Positions 47,652 through 58,961 are shown, counted from the first letter of the stretch. The stretch is 64,000 nt of DNA from DAIDKA01 sp035487155 (GCA_035487155.1 DATHMK010000019.1:1-64000); one strand, 5' to 3'. The notes: generated by a model from the sequence alone, not told the origin. Numbers and translations are program-made.

Positions 47652-47737
47652 CTGAAGACCCCTTGCTGTTCGAATAGCGAGTTGTTTGACCAGTCTAAGG
47701 ACGGTCGCGCCACCGAATCGTCAGGCGAGCGGGGCTT

Positions 47738-48133
47738 TCAGCGGCTGTAGGGCTGGTAGGACTTCTCCTCGACGATGCGTGATCCGAGCGCCACATTGAT
47801 CCGTTTCTTGATGGCCGCGCGTTCATCGTTGCGGTGATATACGGCGCGGGCCAGCTCGATGAAGTCCTGATCGAAGCTGTGGGCCGCCTCCTTGTCACGG
47901 ATCCGGTCCTCGATGTCCCACAGCTGCTCGTTCACCGCCTGCAAGGCCTGCGCATCCGCGCCGATCGCCGAGGTGGCGGGGCCGAGCGTCGCCCAGGTGC
48001 GCTCCAGCAGATCCAGTTCCAGCCGGACATTGGCCAGCTTGGAGGCATCCTGAATGCGCTGGCTCTTGATCCTCAGGATGGTGATCTTGTCGAGCAGCTC
48101 CCCGGCGGAGACCGGTACGTGCAGTTCTGTCAT
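47738..48133 (-). CDS. DUF6165-family protein in the LPS locus
   Basis: A 131-residue protein with the family start VPVSAGELLDKITILRIKSQRI, a long helical middle and a C-terminal AHSFDQDFIELARAVYHRNDERAAIKKRINVALGS. DUF6165 proteins occur beside LPS glycosyltransferases and their role is unknown. Its ATG overlaps the stop of the heptosyltransferase gene by 4 bases, so the two are translationally coupled. Confidence 0.85.
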   Translation of the reverse strand: MTELHVPVSAGELLDKITILRIKSQRIQDASKLANVRLELDLLERTWATLGPATSAIGADAQALQAVNEQLWDIEDRIRDKEAAHSFDQDFIELARAVYHRNDERAAIKKRINVALGSRIVEEKSYQPYSR

Positions 48134-49182
48134 GTCAGGGATCTTATCAAGGCATCCAGTTTCGCGGTGACCTGGGCAACCTCAATGAGGTCCATGACGC
48201 CCGGCACCTCGATCTTGGTGGCCCAGGGCAGCTGCGCGACACTGCGACCGCGAAAGCGTTCAGCTGCCTGCGGGAAAGCATCCACGCACCAGTCGCGCGA
48301 CAGGTAAGGTCCGCTGCGGGCCGGATTGGTGGCGGCGTACAGGCCGATGACGGGAGTGCCCACCATGGTCGCCATGTGCACCGGACCGGAATCCGGGCTC
48401 AGCAGCACGGTCGCGCGCGCCAGCAGCGCCAGCAGCTGCGGCAGGTCGTCCTCGCCCACCCGATTGTGCGGCGTACCGCCGGCATGGTGCAGGATGGCCG
48501 CGCCCATCTGCCGTTCGACATCGTTGGGCGCGCCGCACAGCAGGACCTGCATGCCGTGCACCCGGGTGGCATGCTCGGCCACTGCCGCATAGCGTTCGGC
48601 GCTCCAGTTGCGGTGCGCGTGGCTGGAGCAGGGGCTGATGATGAGGGTGCGAACTCCCTCGGGGATCACGGCGGCGGCGGCTGAGCGGGCACTTTCCCGG
48701 ATCGGCAGATCCCAGCGCAACAGCCGCTGCGCCACGCCCAGCGCTGCGGCGAAGCCGAAAAAACTGTCCAGGACGTGTTCGCGGCGGCGCGCGGCGATGC
48801 GCCGGTTGGTGAACAGCCACTGCAGTTCCCGGGCGCGGCTCCAGTCAAATCCGAGTTTGATCGGCGCGCGGATCTGTCGTGCGATCAGACTGGCGCGCAG
48901 CGCCAGCTGCATGTGCAGCAGCACATCAAAGCGGCGGCTGCGCAGGGTGCGCGACAGCGCCACACGCTCGGCACGGCTGGCGCGCTTGGCGACGGTGATA
49001 AACTCCACCTCGGGTATTGCGCCCATGAGTCTGGCCTCCAGTGACCCGATCACCCAGGTGAAGCGGGCCTCGGGCCAGGCCCGCTGCAGGGTGCGCACCA
49101 CGGGCAGCACATGGCAGGTATCACCAATGGCCGAGAGTCGTAGTATGCAGATGTTCTGCGGCGTCGAGTTGAGACTCGGCAT
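48130..49182 (-). CDS. Glycosyltransferase family 9 (LPS heptosyltransferase)
   Basis: A 350-residue protein with the GT-B fold of family 9. The N-terminus starts NICILRLSAIGDTCHVLPVV, and the C-terminal half carries ISPCSSHAHRNWSAERYAAVAEH and LLSPDSGPVHMATMVGTPVIGLYAATNP, the nucleotide-sugar binding area. It most likely adds a heptose (from ADP-heptose) to the LPS inner core. Its start lies 9 bases from the divergent KdkA gene. Confidence 0.88.
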   Translation of the reverse strand: MPSLNSTPQNICILRLSAIGDTCHVLPVVRTLQRAWPEARFTWVIGSLEARLMGAIPEVEFITVAKRASRAERVALSRTLRSRRFDVLLHMQLALRASLIARQIRAPIKLGFDWSRARELQWLFTNRRIAARRREHVLDSFFGFAAALGVAQRLLRWDLPIRESARSAAAAVIPEGVRTLIISPCSSHAHRNWSAERYAAVAEHATRVHGMQVLLCGAPNDVERQMGAAILHHAGGTPHNRVGEDDLPQLLALLARATVLLSPDSGPVHMATMVGTPVIGLYAATNPARSGPYLSRDWCVDAFPQAAERFRGRSVAQLPWATKIEVPGVMDLIEVAQVTAKLDALIRSLT

Positions 49183-49191
49183 GGAGCGCGT

Positions 49192-49971
49192 GTGAATCGA
49201 AAATGGCCGCTGGGATCAGAGGTCCGGCGCAAGGTGATTGCCGGCGGCGCCATGCTATACGACGCCTCCCGCGCGGGCAATTTGTCCACCGAAAGCTTTG
49301 ATCCCGTGCTGCTCGCCCGTCGCGGCCAGATCGTCGGCGAAGCGCGCGGCCGTGGCAAGGCCTGGTTCCTGAGCGTGCAGAACCATGCCTGGGTGCTGCG
49401 CCATTACCGGCGCGGCGGCCTGATCAGCGGCCTCTCGCACGACCGCTACTGGTGGCGCGGCGAGGAGGGCACCCGCTCCTTTGCCGAATGGCAGCTCACC
49501 TATCACCTGCACCGCGCCGGATTGCCGGTGCCGGCGCCGATCGCGGCGCGCTACCGCAAGCACGGTTTCGGTTATCGAGGCGACATCATCACCGAGCGCC
49601 TGGCGGATGTGTGGTCGCTGGCCCAGGCATTGGATGCCGCACCACTGTCGCTTCTGACCTGGATCGCCATCGGTCGCTGCCTGCGCCGCTTCCATGAACT
49701 GGGGGTCTGCCACGCCGACCTGAATGCGCACAATATTCTCATCGGTCAGAGCGTCAATCGCTCCGAGGACCCGCACGAGCGCATCTACCTGATCGATTTT
49801 GATCGTGGCAGCCTGCGCAAGCCGGGTTTCTGGCAGGACGCCAATCTGGTGCGTCTGCGGCGCTCGCTGGAAAAGGTCACCTGGGGACTGTCCGCCGAGC
49901 GCTTCACGGAAGATGACTGGCATGGATTGCTCGATGGCTACCAGCAGCCGCCGACACCGCAAGTTTCGTGA
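49192..49971 (+). CDS. kdkA: 3-deoxy-D-manno-octulosonic acid kinase
   Basis: A 259-residue Kdo kinase of the protein kinase-like fold. The catalytic loop is CHADLNAHNIL and the metal-binding DFD is in IYLIDFDRGSL. The N-terminal MLYDASRAG and YWWRGEEGTRSFAEWQLTYHL are also family elements. It phosphorylates Kdo in the LPS inner core at O-4, as in Haemophilus and Pseudomonadales-type cores. Translation starts at GTG 49192 after a GGAG box, and the stop overlaps the KdtA start (GTGA). Confidence 0.9.
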   Translation: MNRKWPLGSEVRRKVIAGGAMLYDASRAGNLSTESFDPVLLARRGQIVGEARGRGKAWFLSVQNHAWVLRHYRRGGLISGLSHDRYWWRGEEGTRSFAEWQLTYHLHRAGLPVPAPIAARYRKHGFGYRGDIITERLADVWSLAQALDAAPLSLLTWIAIGRCLRRFHELGVCHADLNAHNILIGQSVNRSEDPHERIYLIDFDRGSLRKPGFWQDANLVRLRRSLEKVTWGLSAERFTEDDWHGLLDGYQQPPTPQVS

Positions 49972-51218
49972 TTTTCAGACTCACCTCCTACCTGCTCGCT
50001 CCTTTCTATCTGGCGGCCCTGTTGTGGCGCGGCCGGCGCGACCCCGGATCCTGGCGCGGCCTGGGTCAGCGCTTCGGGCTGGGCGCGGTGCTGCACTCAC
50101 CGGTGTGGCTGCATGCCGCCTCGGTCGGCGAGGTGCACGCGGCAGCCATTCTGGTGGCGGCGCTGCGCGAGCGTGACGCGCAACTGCCGCTGCTGGTCAC
50201 CACCACCACCGCGGCCGGGCTGGCGCGGGCGCAGGCACTGTTTGCGGCCTCAGGAATCAGCGTGCGCTATGTGCCGCTGGACCTGCCTGGGGCGGTGCGG
50301 CGCTTCCTGGTGCGGGTACGGCCGCGTCTGGCCATCGTGCTGGAGACCGAGATCTGGCCGAATCTGTTTCGCGCCTGCGGCGCAGCCGGGGTGCCGCTGG
50401 TGCTGGCCAGTGCCAGGATCTCTGAGGCCTCGGCGCGCCGCTACCGCTGGCTGGGTGGCGCGCTGCGCGAGGCGCTGGCGGGGGTGGCGCAGGTGGCCGC
50501 GCAGACGCAGACCGATGCGCAGCGCTTCGCCGCCCTGGGCGTGCCGCCGCCGCGGATCACGGTGACCGGCAACCTCAAGGCCGATTTTGCCGTGCCGGAC
50601 AGCGTGCTTGAGAACGGCTCACGCCTGCGCGCGAGGCTCTCGGCCCGGCGACCGGTGTGGGTGGCGGGCAGCACCCATGACCTCGAGGAACAGCAGGTCC
50701 TGGACGCCCATCGCGCGGTGCGCGCGGCGCATCCCGAGGCACTGCTGGTGCTGGTGCCGAGGCACCCGCGGCGCTTTGAGGCGGTCGCCGAGTGGCTGCG
50801 GCGCGAGCAGATCCCCTTTGCGCGCCAGTCGCGCGCGGACCCGGTCACCGCTGCGACACAGGTGCTGCTCGTGGATGCGATGGGCCTGCTGCTGGAGTGC
50901 TATGCGGCCGGGGATGTGGCCTTTGTTGGCGGCAGTCTGGTTGCGGTCGGCGGCCACAATCTGCTTGAGCCGGCGGCGCTCGCCCGCCCGATACTCACCG
51001 GTCCGAGTCACGCCAATGCGCGGGAGATCCTGCAGGCGCTGCTGGCGGCCCAGGCGGTGCGCGTGGTGCACGACGCGGCTGAACTGGGGCATGCCGTCAC
51101 GGCGCTGCTGCGCGATGCCGATGCCCGCCAACGCCTGGGCGTGCAGGCGCTGCAGGTCGTCGCCGCGGGACGCGGATCCTGTGCCCGGGTGATGGCGCTG
51201 CTGCCCGCCTCAGGCTAG
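49968..51218 (+). CDS. waaA: 3-deoxy-D-manno-octulosonic acid transferase
   Basis: A 416-residue family-30 glycosyltransferase (KdtA/WaaA). The N-terminus is an amphipathic/membrane-associated helix (LTSYLLAPFYLAALLW), followed by LHAASVGEVHAAAILV, LLVTTTTAAGLARAQAL, and the C-terminal LVPRHPRRFEAVAEWLRRE and FVGGSLVAVGGHNLLEPAAL. It transfers Kdo from CMP-Kdo to lipid A precursor. GTG 49968 overlaps kdkA. The 3' end overlaps the convergent tolC by 4 bases. Confidence 0.95.
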   Translation: MIFRLTSYLLAPFYLAALLWRGRRDPGSWRGLGQRFGLGAVLHSPVWLHAASVGEVHAAAILVAALRERDAQLPLLVTTTTAAGLARAQALFAASGISVRYVPLDLPGAVRRFLVRVRPRLAIVLETEIWPNLFRACGAAGVPLVLASARISEASARRYRWLGGALREALAGVAQVAAQTQTDAQRFAALGVPPPRITVTGNLKADFAVPDSVLENGSRLRARLSARRPVWVAGSTHDLEEQQVLDAHRAVRAAHPEALLVLVPRHPRRFEAVAEWLRREQIPFARQSRADPVTAATQVLLVDAMGLLLECYAAGDVAFVGGSLVAVGGHNLLEPAALARPILTGPSHANAREILQALLAAQAVRVVHDAAELGHAVTALLRDADARQRLGVQALQVVAAGRGSCARVMALLPASG

Positions 51219-52627
51219 GGCTGGGGGGGTGGCGGACTGCCCGTGAGCCCGGTCAGCAGCTTGTTCAATTCCACCAGCGTATCCCGGGTCAGGGTTCCGG
51301 CCGCCAGACGCAGCGCGATCACGTCGTTCATGTAGTCGTAACGCGACTGCCAGTACAGGACCTGTGCCTGAACCAGGCTTTGCCGTCCCTCCAGCACTTC
51401 CACTTCCGTGCGGGTGCCCACGTCATAGCCGGCTTCGGTGGCCCGCAGCGCCACCTGTGCGGACTCCAGGCCCTGACGCAACGCGTTCACCTGCTGGATC
51501 TTGCTGACCAGGCCGTTGAATGAATCGCGGGCCAGATGCTCGGTCTGGCGCGAGACCGCCTGCATGTTGTCCTTGGCCGCAATCCACTGGTACTGCGCCT
51601 GGCGAACCTGGGACTGAATGAGTCCGCCCTGGAAAATCGGCACCGTGACCTGCAGTCCGATGGTGTTCTGGAAGCCCGAAAAGGGAAAGCGCGAGCTGAT
51701 GGGAGGTCCGCCGAGGGCAAAATTATCGTTGATGGTTTCGTTCTGCACGCCGCGTGAGGCCGTGAGGCCCACGGTGGGGAAGTGGCCGGCACGACTGACT
51801 TCCACGGAGTCCCGCGCCGCATCCGCCGCAAGTCGGCTGGAGAGCAGCGACAGGTTCTGGTCCATGCTCAGCTGGACCCAGTGATCGATATCGGCCGGCT
51901 GCGGTGGGCTGAGCGCCATGTCCTCACCCGGCTTGGCCAGGGTCGGATAGTCCTGGTCGGTGATCTCGCGCAGGGCCTGCTGGACGCTGGCGAGCTGGCG
52001 CTTGGCTTCAATCACCGCGGCGGCGTCCTGGTCGTGGGTCGCCTGGGCCTCCTTCACGTCGGTGATCGGGATCAGGCCCACGTCGTAGCGCTTGTTGGCC
52101 TGCTCGAGCGACTGGGTGACCGCGGTCAGAGCGGCCTGGTCCGCATCGACGGTGTCCTGCGCCGCCAGCACGTTGAAATAGGCCGTGGCGACGCGCTGGA
52201 TCAGGCTCTCCTGCGCCGCCTTGTAATCCGCTTCAGCCTGCGCCACCTGCTTGTGGGCGCGGCTCAAGGTCTTCCAGTTGGCCCAGGAGAACACGCTTTG
52301 CTGCAATTGCACGTTGTACTGACGTTCGTCGGCATAGCCGGAGGTGTCATCCGGCAGCGTCAGTTCGCTGCCGTTGGGACCGGGATAGGTTTCCTCCAGA
52401 TCCTGCGCCGATTTGGTCCGGGATATCCCGAGCGTGCCGTTCACCAGGGGCAGCAGCGCGGACAAGGCCTGCGGTGTGTTCTCGCGTGCGGCCATCCGGT
52501 TCGCATTGGCGGCGGCGATCGTCGGATCAAACTGCACCGCATCGTCATAGACCTGGACCAGGTCGCGGGCCTGCGCCACACCCACCAGGGCCAGCGAGAC
52601 CCAAGCAGCAACGATTGCATGCTTCAT
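51215..52627 (-). CDS. tolC: TolC-family outer-membrane efflux protein
   Basis: A 470-residue protein with a signal peptide (AIVAAWVSLALVGVAQA) and two repeated halves typical of TolC: YDAAVQFDPTIAAANANRMA, LSRAHKQVAQAEADYKAAQESLI and the later GGLIQSQVRQAQYQWIAAK, TEAGYDVGTRTEVEVLEGRQ. It would form the trimeric channel of type I secretion or RND efflux. An AGGGA box precedes the start, and TATAGT at 52681-52686 is a possible -10 on this strand. The order tolC-rhodanese-pcm resembles Pseudomonas and Xanthomonas. Confidence 0.94.
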   Translation of the reverse strand: MKHAIVAAWVSLALVGVAQARDLVQVYDDAVQFDPTIAAANANRMAARENTPQALSALLPLVNGTLGISRTKSAQDLEETYPGPNGSELTLPDDTSGYADERQYNVQLQQSVFSWANWKTLSRAHKQVAQAEADYKAAQESLIQRVATAYFNVLAAQDTVDADQAALTAVTQSLEQANKRYDVGLIPITDVKEAQATHDQDAAAVIEAKRQLASVQQALREITDQDYPTLAKPGEDMALSPPQPADIDHWVQLSMDQNLSLLSSRLAADAARDSVEVSRAGHFPTVGLTASRGVQNETINDNFALGGPPISSRFPFSGFQNTIGLQVTVPIFQGGLIQSQVRQAQYQWIAAKDNMQAVSRQTEHLARDSFNGLVSKIQQVNALRQGLESAQVALRATEAGYDVGTRTEVEVLEGRQSLVQAQVLYWQSRYDYMNDVIALRLAAGTLTRDTLVELNKLLTGLTGSPPPPQP

Positions 52628-52767
52628 ATTTATCCCTTTACTTTCAGCGTCTTACGCCGAACTATTTGGTGTTGTACTTCACTATATCAGGTGCGGAACC
52701 GGTTGAACAGCCGGCCACGGCCCCGGGGCCCTGCGGCTTAATCAGAGTGGCGGGCTGCCTGAAGGGT

Positions 52768-53103
52768 TCAGTAAGTGCCGATACTGGGGTCGACGTCGCA
52801 GGCCCAGGCATGGATGCCCCCGGTGAGATTGCTCACCCGGGTGAAGCCGTTTTGGACCAGGAACTGCGCGACCTTCAGGCTGCGCACGCCGCCATGGCAC
52901 ATCACCACGATATCCCGGTCACGGGGCAGCTCGGACAGACGCTGCGGGATCTGCGCCATCGGAATATCCAGCGTGCCCGGCAGCCGGGCCGCGGCGCGTT
53001 CCCAATCCTCCCGTACATCCAGCACCAGCGGCGGCCCGGGGCAGTCGACCAGCTTCTTCAGGTCCGCCGCGGCGAGCTGCGGGATGGCTTGAGCGGTTGC
53101 CAT
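52768..53103 (-). CDS. Single-domain rhodanese-like sulfurtransferase
   Basis: A 111-residue rhodanese domain with active loop CHGGVRS in DIVMCHGGVRSLKVA and the family strand PLVLDVREDWERA. It resembles GlpE-type sulfur carriers; the physiological acceptor is unknown. It lies 7 bases after pcm on the same strand. Confidence 0.9.
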   Translation of the reverse strand: MATAQAIPQLAAADLKKLVDCPGPPLVLDVREDWERAAARLPGTLDIPMAQIPQRLSELPRDRDIVVMCHGGVRSLKVAQFLVQNGFTRVSNLTGGIHAWACDVDPSIGTY

Positions 53104-53110
53104 GGCTGCC

Positions 53111-53797
53111 CTAGAACGTGAACGCCGGGGCGCGGCGCGCGTTGATCAAGGAATCGATGCAGGTTTCAAACAGCACGGTTCGCTCCCACTCCCGGTCGCC
53201 CATGCGCCGCAGCAGCCGCGCCTCCTGCACCGGGGGCTCCCCGACGATCACGAACATGCGGCCGCCCTGGGTGAGCAAGGTGCGGAAACGCTCATCCGGC
53301 AGTGGCATGGCACAGGTCAGCACCACGGCATCGTACAGCCCGCCAAATGGGCTGCCCGCGGCCCGACCCGCCGGCGAGGCGACCTCATCCGAGGCGGCGT
53401 CCGCGGTGATGACCTCGGCGTTGCGGATCCCCGCGCTGCGCAGGTTCGCGCGCGCCAGCTCGGCGAGGTCCGGATACAGTTCGACGCTGCGCACCGAGGC
53501 GGCATTGATGGCCAGGCAGGCCGTCATGAAGCCGCTGCCGGTGCCGACCTCCAGAACCCGCTCGGTACCTTGCAGTTCCAGGGCCTGAAGTATCTTGCCG
53601 ATCAGACTTGGGCGCAGCATGTGCTGACCATGCGGCAACGGAATCTCGGTATCCGCAAATGCCAGGTATTTGACTTTGGCAGGTACAAACTGCTCCCGCG
53701 GCACCTTGCGCAGGGTGGTGAGCACGCGCTCATCGAGCACGTCGAGCGCGCGCACCTGTTGTTCAACCATCTGTTCGCGGGCAAGTTCGTTCTGCAT
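53111..53797 (-). CDS. pcm: Protein-L-isoaspartate O-methyltransferase family protein
   Basis: A 228-residue SAM-dependent methyltransferase. The SAM loop is VLEVGTGSGFMTACLA, with REQFVPAKVKYLAFADTEIPLPHGQ upstream containing the PCMT substrate-binding signature, and GLYDAVVLTCAMP downstream. It should methylate isoaspartyl residues in damaged proteins. Some gammaproteobacterial members of this tolC-linked group are diverged, so the exact substrate is not certain. ATG 53797 is chosen; the frame to 53905 enters the intergenic region. Confidence 0.88.
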   Translation of the reverse strand: MQNELAREQMVEQQVRALDVLDERVLTTLRKVPREQFVPAKVKYLAFADTEIPLPHGQHMLRPSLIGKILQALELQGTERVLEVGTGSGFMTACLAINAASVRSVELYPDLAELARANLRSAGIRNAEVITADAASDEVASPAGRAAGSPFGGLYDAVVLTCAMPLPDERFRTLLTQGGRMFVIVGEPPVQEARLLRRMGDREWERTVLFETCIDSLINARRAPAFTF

Positions 53798-54024
53798 TGT
53801 CGATCGACTCCGTCGGCGGGCCATTATGTTATCCGACCCGGTGTGTGCCGCTGCAAAATACGGCTTTTCACCTGCGCTGCCAAGCGCGCAGCAAAGATGA
53901 TGCATATGGTGAATGCGCGCGGGTTGAGGTTAATCCTGCGTTATGCTGCCAGGGAAGGGATCGGGGACCTTGCGGCGCGAGAAAACAAACTCAACGCGCC
54001 ACTACCCAAAAGACTAGGGGAAAC

Positions 54025-56343
54025 ATGACCATTGTCGGTCTTGCGTGCGTGCTACTTGGCTTGATATCGGCCCTGCTTGCAGTGATGTACCTGCTGCAGC
54101 GCCGGGCACTGCTGGCGGTTGACGAAGTGTCGCAACAGGTGCAGCGAATTGCCATTGGCGGACGCATGAGTGGCCGCATCGAGGTGTCCGGAGACGGCGC
54201 CGAAGTATCGCTGCTGGCGACCGCGGTCAATCATCTGCTGACACGCGCGGCCGCAGGTCCGGAGCGCGATCGTGGCACGCCGCGCCTGTTCGCCGAGCTC
54301 GGTGATCGCATCCATGAGGCCGTGCTGGTACACCGCGATACGATCCTGCACGCCAACCGGCAGTTCGCCAGTCTCATGGGCGTGGAGCGCGAAGCCCTGG
54401 TGGGGCGCCGCCTGGGCGATCTGGTGCCACCCGAATATACCGAGCTGGTCAACGAGAACATCACCCATCGGCTCGCCGGCCAGCCCGCCGCCGAGCGCTA
54501 TGAAATCGAGATGGCCGGCGCCAACGGCCAGGTGACGCGCCTTGAGATCACCTCGGCGCTTATCGACTACGACGGCGCCCCGGCGCTGCTGGTGACGGGC
54601 GTGGAGATCATTCCCACGCAGACCGTGCAGACGCTGCGCGCGATGTCGCCCGAGGAGGAAGAGCAGGTGCGCCGCGACGGCCGCCGGGCGCGCGCGCTGG
54701 AGTCATTGAGTGATGCGATCGTCACCACCGACGAGGCGGGCGTCATAGAGTTCATGAACTCGGCCGCGGCGACGCTCACGGGCACCAATGCCGATTTCGC
54801 GGTGGGCAAATCACTGTCGCAGATCGTCGAACTGGTCGAGGATGAGGATCCTAACCACGCCGGCGGCACCCCCATCAAACTGCCCGCCGGGGAGTCCGGC
54901 ACCAGCAGCCGCCGCGCGGTGCTGCTCTCGCATCGCAGCGGCGCCGAAAGCGCCGTTGAAATCTCCACCGCGCCGATCAGATCGGCGCAGCTTGACGTGA
55001 CCGGCACCGTGCTGCTGTTGCGCGATGTCACCGAACAGCGCGGCATCAGCCGCCAGATGTCCTACCAGGCCACGCACGATGCGCTCACCGGCCTCATCAA
55101 TCGCGGCGAGTTCGAACGGCGAGTCTCCGAGGCCATCGACAGCGGGCACCGTGGCGATGGGCATCACATGCTGTGTTACCTCGATCTGGACCGCTTCAAG
55201 ATCGTCAACGACACCAGCGGCCACCTGGCCGGCGACAGCATGCTGCGCGAAGTGGCCAAGCTGCTGCGCGACGCGGTTCGCGACAGCGATTATGTCGGCC
55301 GCCTCGGCGGGGATGAATTCGGCATGCTGCTGGTGGGCTGCCCGCTGGAGAAGGCCCGGCAGATTGCCGACGATGTCTGCCGCGCGGTGGGCGACTACCG
55401 CTTCATCTGGAAGGACAAGCTGTTCAACATTGGTGTGTCCGTGGGCCTGGTGGAAATCTCGCGCGAAAGCGGAACCATGGAAGAACTGCTGGCGGCGGCT
55501 GATGCCGCCTGCTACGTCGCGAAGAAAGAGGGTGCCGGCCGGGTTGCGGTGTATTCGGCGCGCGATGAGGCCCGTGCGCGCCACACCGGCGAGATCCTGT
55601 GGCTGCAGCGCCTGCAAAGTGCGCTCAAGGAGAACCGCTTCCAGCTGTATCAGCAGGCCATCGTGCCCGCCTACGCCGATGATGGCACCGGGCCACGCAT
55701 GGAAGTGCTGGTGCGCATGACCGATGAGTTCGGCAATGAAGTGCTGCCGGCGGAATTCATGCGCGCCGCCGAACGCCACAAGCTGATGCGACTGGTCGAC
55801 CGCTGGGTGGTGCAGACCACCTTCACCGCGGTGGGACGCGGCGTGATCCCTCTGACCGATCGTCACAGCATCGCAATCAACATCTCGGCCCAGACGCTGG
55901 GGGATCCGCAGTTCCTCGAGTTCGTGGTGGAATGCCTGGATCGCACCGGCGCGTTGCCGACCCAGATCTGCTTTGAGATCAGCGAGGCTGCCGTCATCGC
56001 CAACCTGGAGCACGCGCGCCGCTTCGTCGGTGTCCTGCACGGCATGGGCTGCCAGTTCGCGATCGATGACTTCGGCTCCGGCGTCGCCTCGTTCTCCAAT
56101 CTGCGAAACCTGCCGCTGGACTACCTTAAGATCGACGGTTCGCTCACCCGCAACCTGGCGCGCGACACCGTCAACCAGGCGATGGTCACGGCCATGATCA
56201 AACTCGCCCGTTCGTTGAAGTTCAAGGTGATAGCTGAGCAGGTGGAGGAAGCCTCCGCCGCGGAAGTGGTTCGCCGCATCGGCGTCGATTTCCTGCAAGG
56301 CTATGCAATTGGCAGGCCCAAACCCTTGCCGATCGCCGCCTGA
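54025..56343 (+). CDS. Membrane PAS-PAS-GGDEF-EAL cyclic-di-GMP protein
   Basis: A 772-residue protein: one N-terminal TM helix (VGLACVLLGLISALLAVMYLL), a short linker, two PAS domains (about residues 85-200 and 225-345), GGDEF (residues 428-432) with an I-site RDSD five residues before it, and EAL. The EAL signature is EVL (560-562); other catalytic positions seem present (INISAQ, FEISE, IDDFGSG, YLKIDG, the final QGYAIGRPKP), though AEQVEE departs from the usual AEGVE. It could both make and degrade c-di-GMP. AGGGG lies 4 bases before ATG 54025. Confidence 0.93.
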   Translation: MTIVGLACVLLGLISALLAVMYLLQRRALLAVDEVSQQVQRIAIGGRMSGRIEVSGDGAEVSLLATAVNHLLTRAAAGPERDRGTPRLFAELGDRIHEAVLVHRDTILHANRQFASLMGVEREALVGRRLGDLVPPEYTELVNENITHRLAGQPAAERYEIEMAGANGQVTRLEITSALIDYDGAPALLVTGVEIIPTQTVQTLRAMSPEEEEQVRRDGRRARALESLSDAIVTTDEAGVIEFMNSAAATLTGTNADFAVGKSLSQIVELVEDEDPNHAGGTPIKLPAGESGTSSRRAVLLSHRSGAESAVEISTAPIRSAQLDVTGTVLLLRDVTEQRGISRQMSYQATHDALTGLINRGEFERRVSEAIDSGHRGDGHHMLCYLDLDRFKIVNDTSGHLAGDSMLREVAKLLRDAVRDSDYVGRLGGDEFGMLLVGCPLEKARQIADDVCRAVGDYRFIWKDKLFNIGVSVGLVEISRESGTMEELLAAADAACYVAKKEGAGRVAVYSARDEARARHTGEILWLQRLQSALKENRFQLYQQAIVPAYADDGTGPRMEVLVRMTDEFGNEVLPAEFMRAAERHKLMRLVDRWVVQTTFTAVGRGVIPLTDRHSIAINISAQTLGDPQFLEFVVECLDRTGALPTQICFEISEAAVIANLEHARRFVGVLHGMGCQFAIDDFGSGVASFSNLRNLPLDYLKIDGSLTRNLARDTVNQAMVTAMIKLARSLKFKVIAEQVEEASAAEVVRRIGVDFLQGYAIGRPKPLPIAA

Positions 56344-56452
56344 GGCGCCCCAGGGGCGGCTTTGCTGCGCCGCTTCTTAAAGCCGAGGGCAATTCGACGA
56401 TTGGTTACACTCTGATCCCGCCCAACCGTTGCGGGTGCCTGCCGGTGGGAGT

Positions 56453-56478
56453 ATAAAAAACCGCACCCCGAAGCGGTT
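56453..56478 (-). terminator. Minus-strand terminator-like hairpin before a small plus-strand gene
   Basis: Read on the minus strand, AACCGC pairs with GCGGTT around an eight-base loop and is followed by TTTTTAT. No annotated minus-strand gene ends directly here; hppA has its own terminator 360 bases upstream. It could stop read-through or an antisense RNA. Confidence 0.5.
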
Positions 56479-56483
56479 CAATA

Positions 56484-56813
56484 ATGGTCACGGGGAAAGG
56501 GGTCGAAACGCTCATGCAGCTCGCCAGGCTTTGGCGTCAGCACAAGGATGCCGGCTGTCCGTCCGAGCTGGTTGGCGTGGAGATTGCCGGCACCGAGGCA
56601 CGTGCGCTGGATGCTGAGATCAGCTCCTGCGTGTGCGCCCTGTTGAGCCATACCCTGATAGTGGATGAGCGCATCGAGCGGCGCCTGGTGGAAGTGCGCG
56701 CCGATCTCACGCGCCGTCAGGCGCGGGCTGAGCCGCCCGTTGCCCAGTACTGCGCACGGCTCAACGAGCTGGTAAGCGCGGTGCTCACCCGCGACAAGAT
56801 CGGGCACTCCTGA
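56484..56813 (+). CDS. Small hypothetical protein
   Basis: A 109-residue soluble protein with a strongly plus-strand codon pattern. It is helix-rich (LMQLARLWRQHKD, ERRLVEVRADLTRRQARAE, QYCARLNELVSAVLTRD) and has three Cys (CPSEL, SSCVCALL). I do not recognise a family. ATG 56514 inside the frame is preceded by AAAGGGG and may be the true start, which would remove ten residues. It sits alone between the c-di-GMP gene and the hppA terminator. Confidence 0.55.
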   Translation: MVTGKGVETLMQLARLWRQHKDAGCPSELVGVEIAGTEARALDAEISSCVCALLSHTLIVDERIERRLVEVRADLTRRQARAEPPVAQYCARLNELVSAVLTRDKIGHS

Positions 56814-56832
56814 GAGACAATCTGCTGCGGAC

Positions 56833-56862
56833 AAAAAAAGGGCGGCCATGCTGAGGCCGCCC
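56833..56862 (-). terminator. Rho-independent terminator of hppA
   Basis: On the minus strand GGGCGGCC pairs with GGCCGCCC around a seven-base loop and is followed by a run of seven T. It lies 22 bases after the hppA stop codon. Confidence 0.92.
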
Positions 56863-56884
56863 TGCGATCTTCTTTGGCGATTGC

Positions 56885-58915
<2,031 letters not shown>

Positions 58916-58961
58916 CTGCAAACTCCCCAAGAGATCAGGTTCCGTAACTTCGTTTTGTATG

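Noticed and set aside
53797..54024. N-terminal extension of the GGDEF-EAL protein
   Set aside because: ATG 54025 has a strong AGGGG box and begins with the expected TM helix.
56478..56849. 123-codon minus-strand frame overlapping the small 109-residue gene
   Set aside because: The codon and amino-acid pattern is better on the plus strand; the minus product is His/Pro/Gly-rich and shadow-like, although a terminator-like hairpin marks its end.
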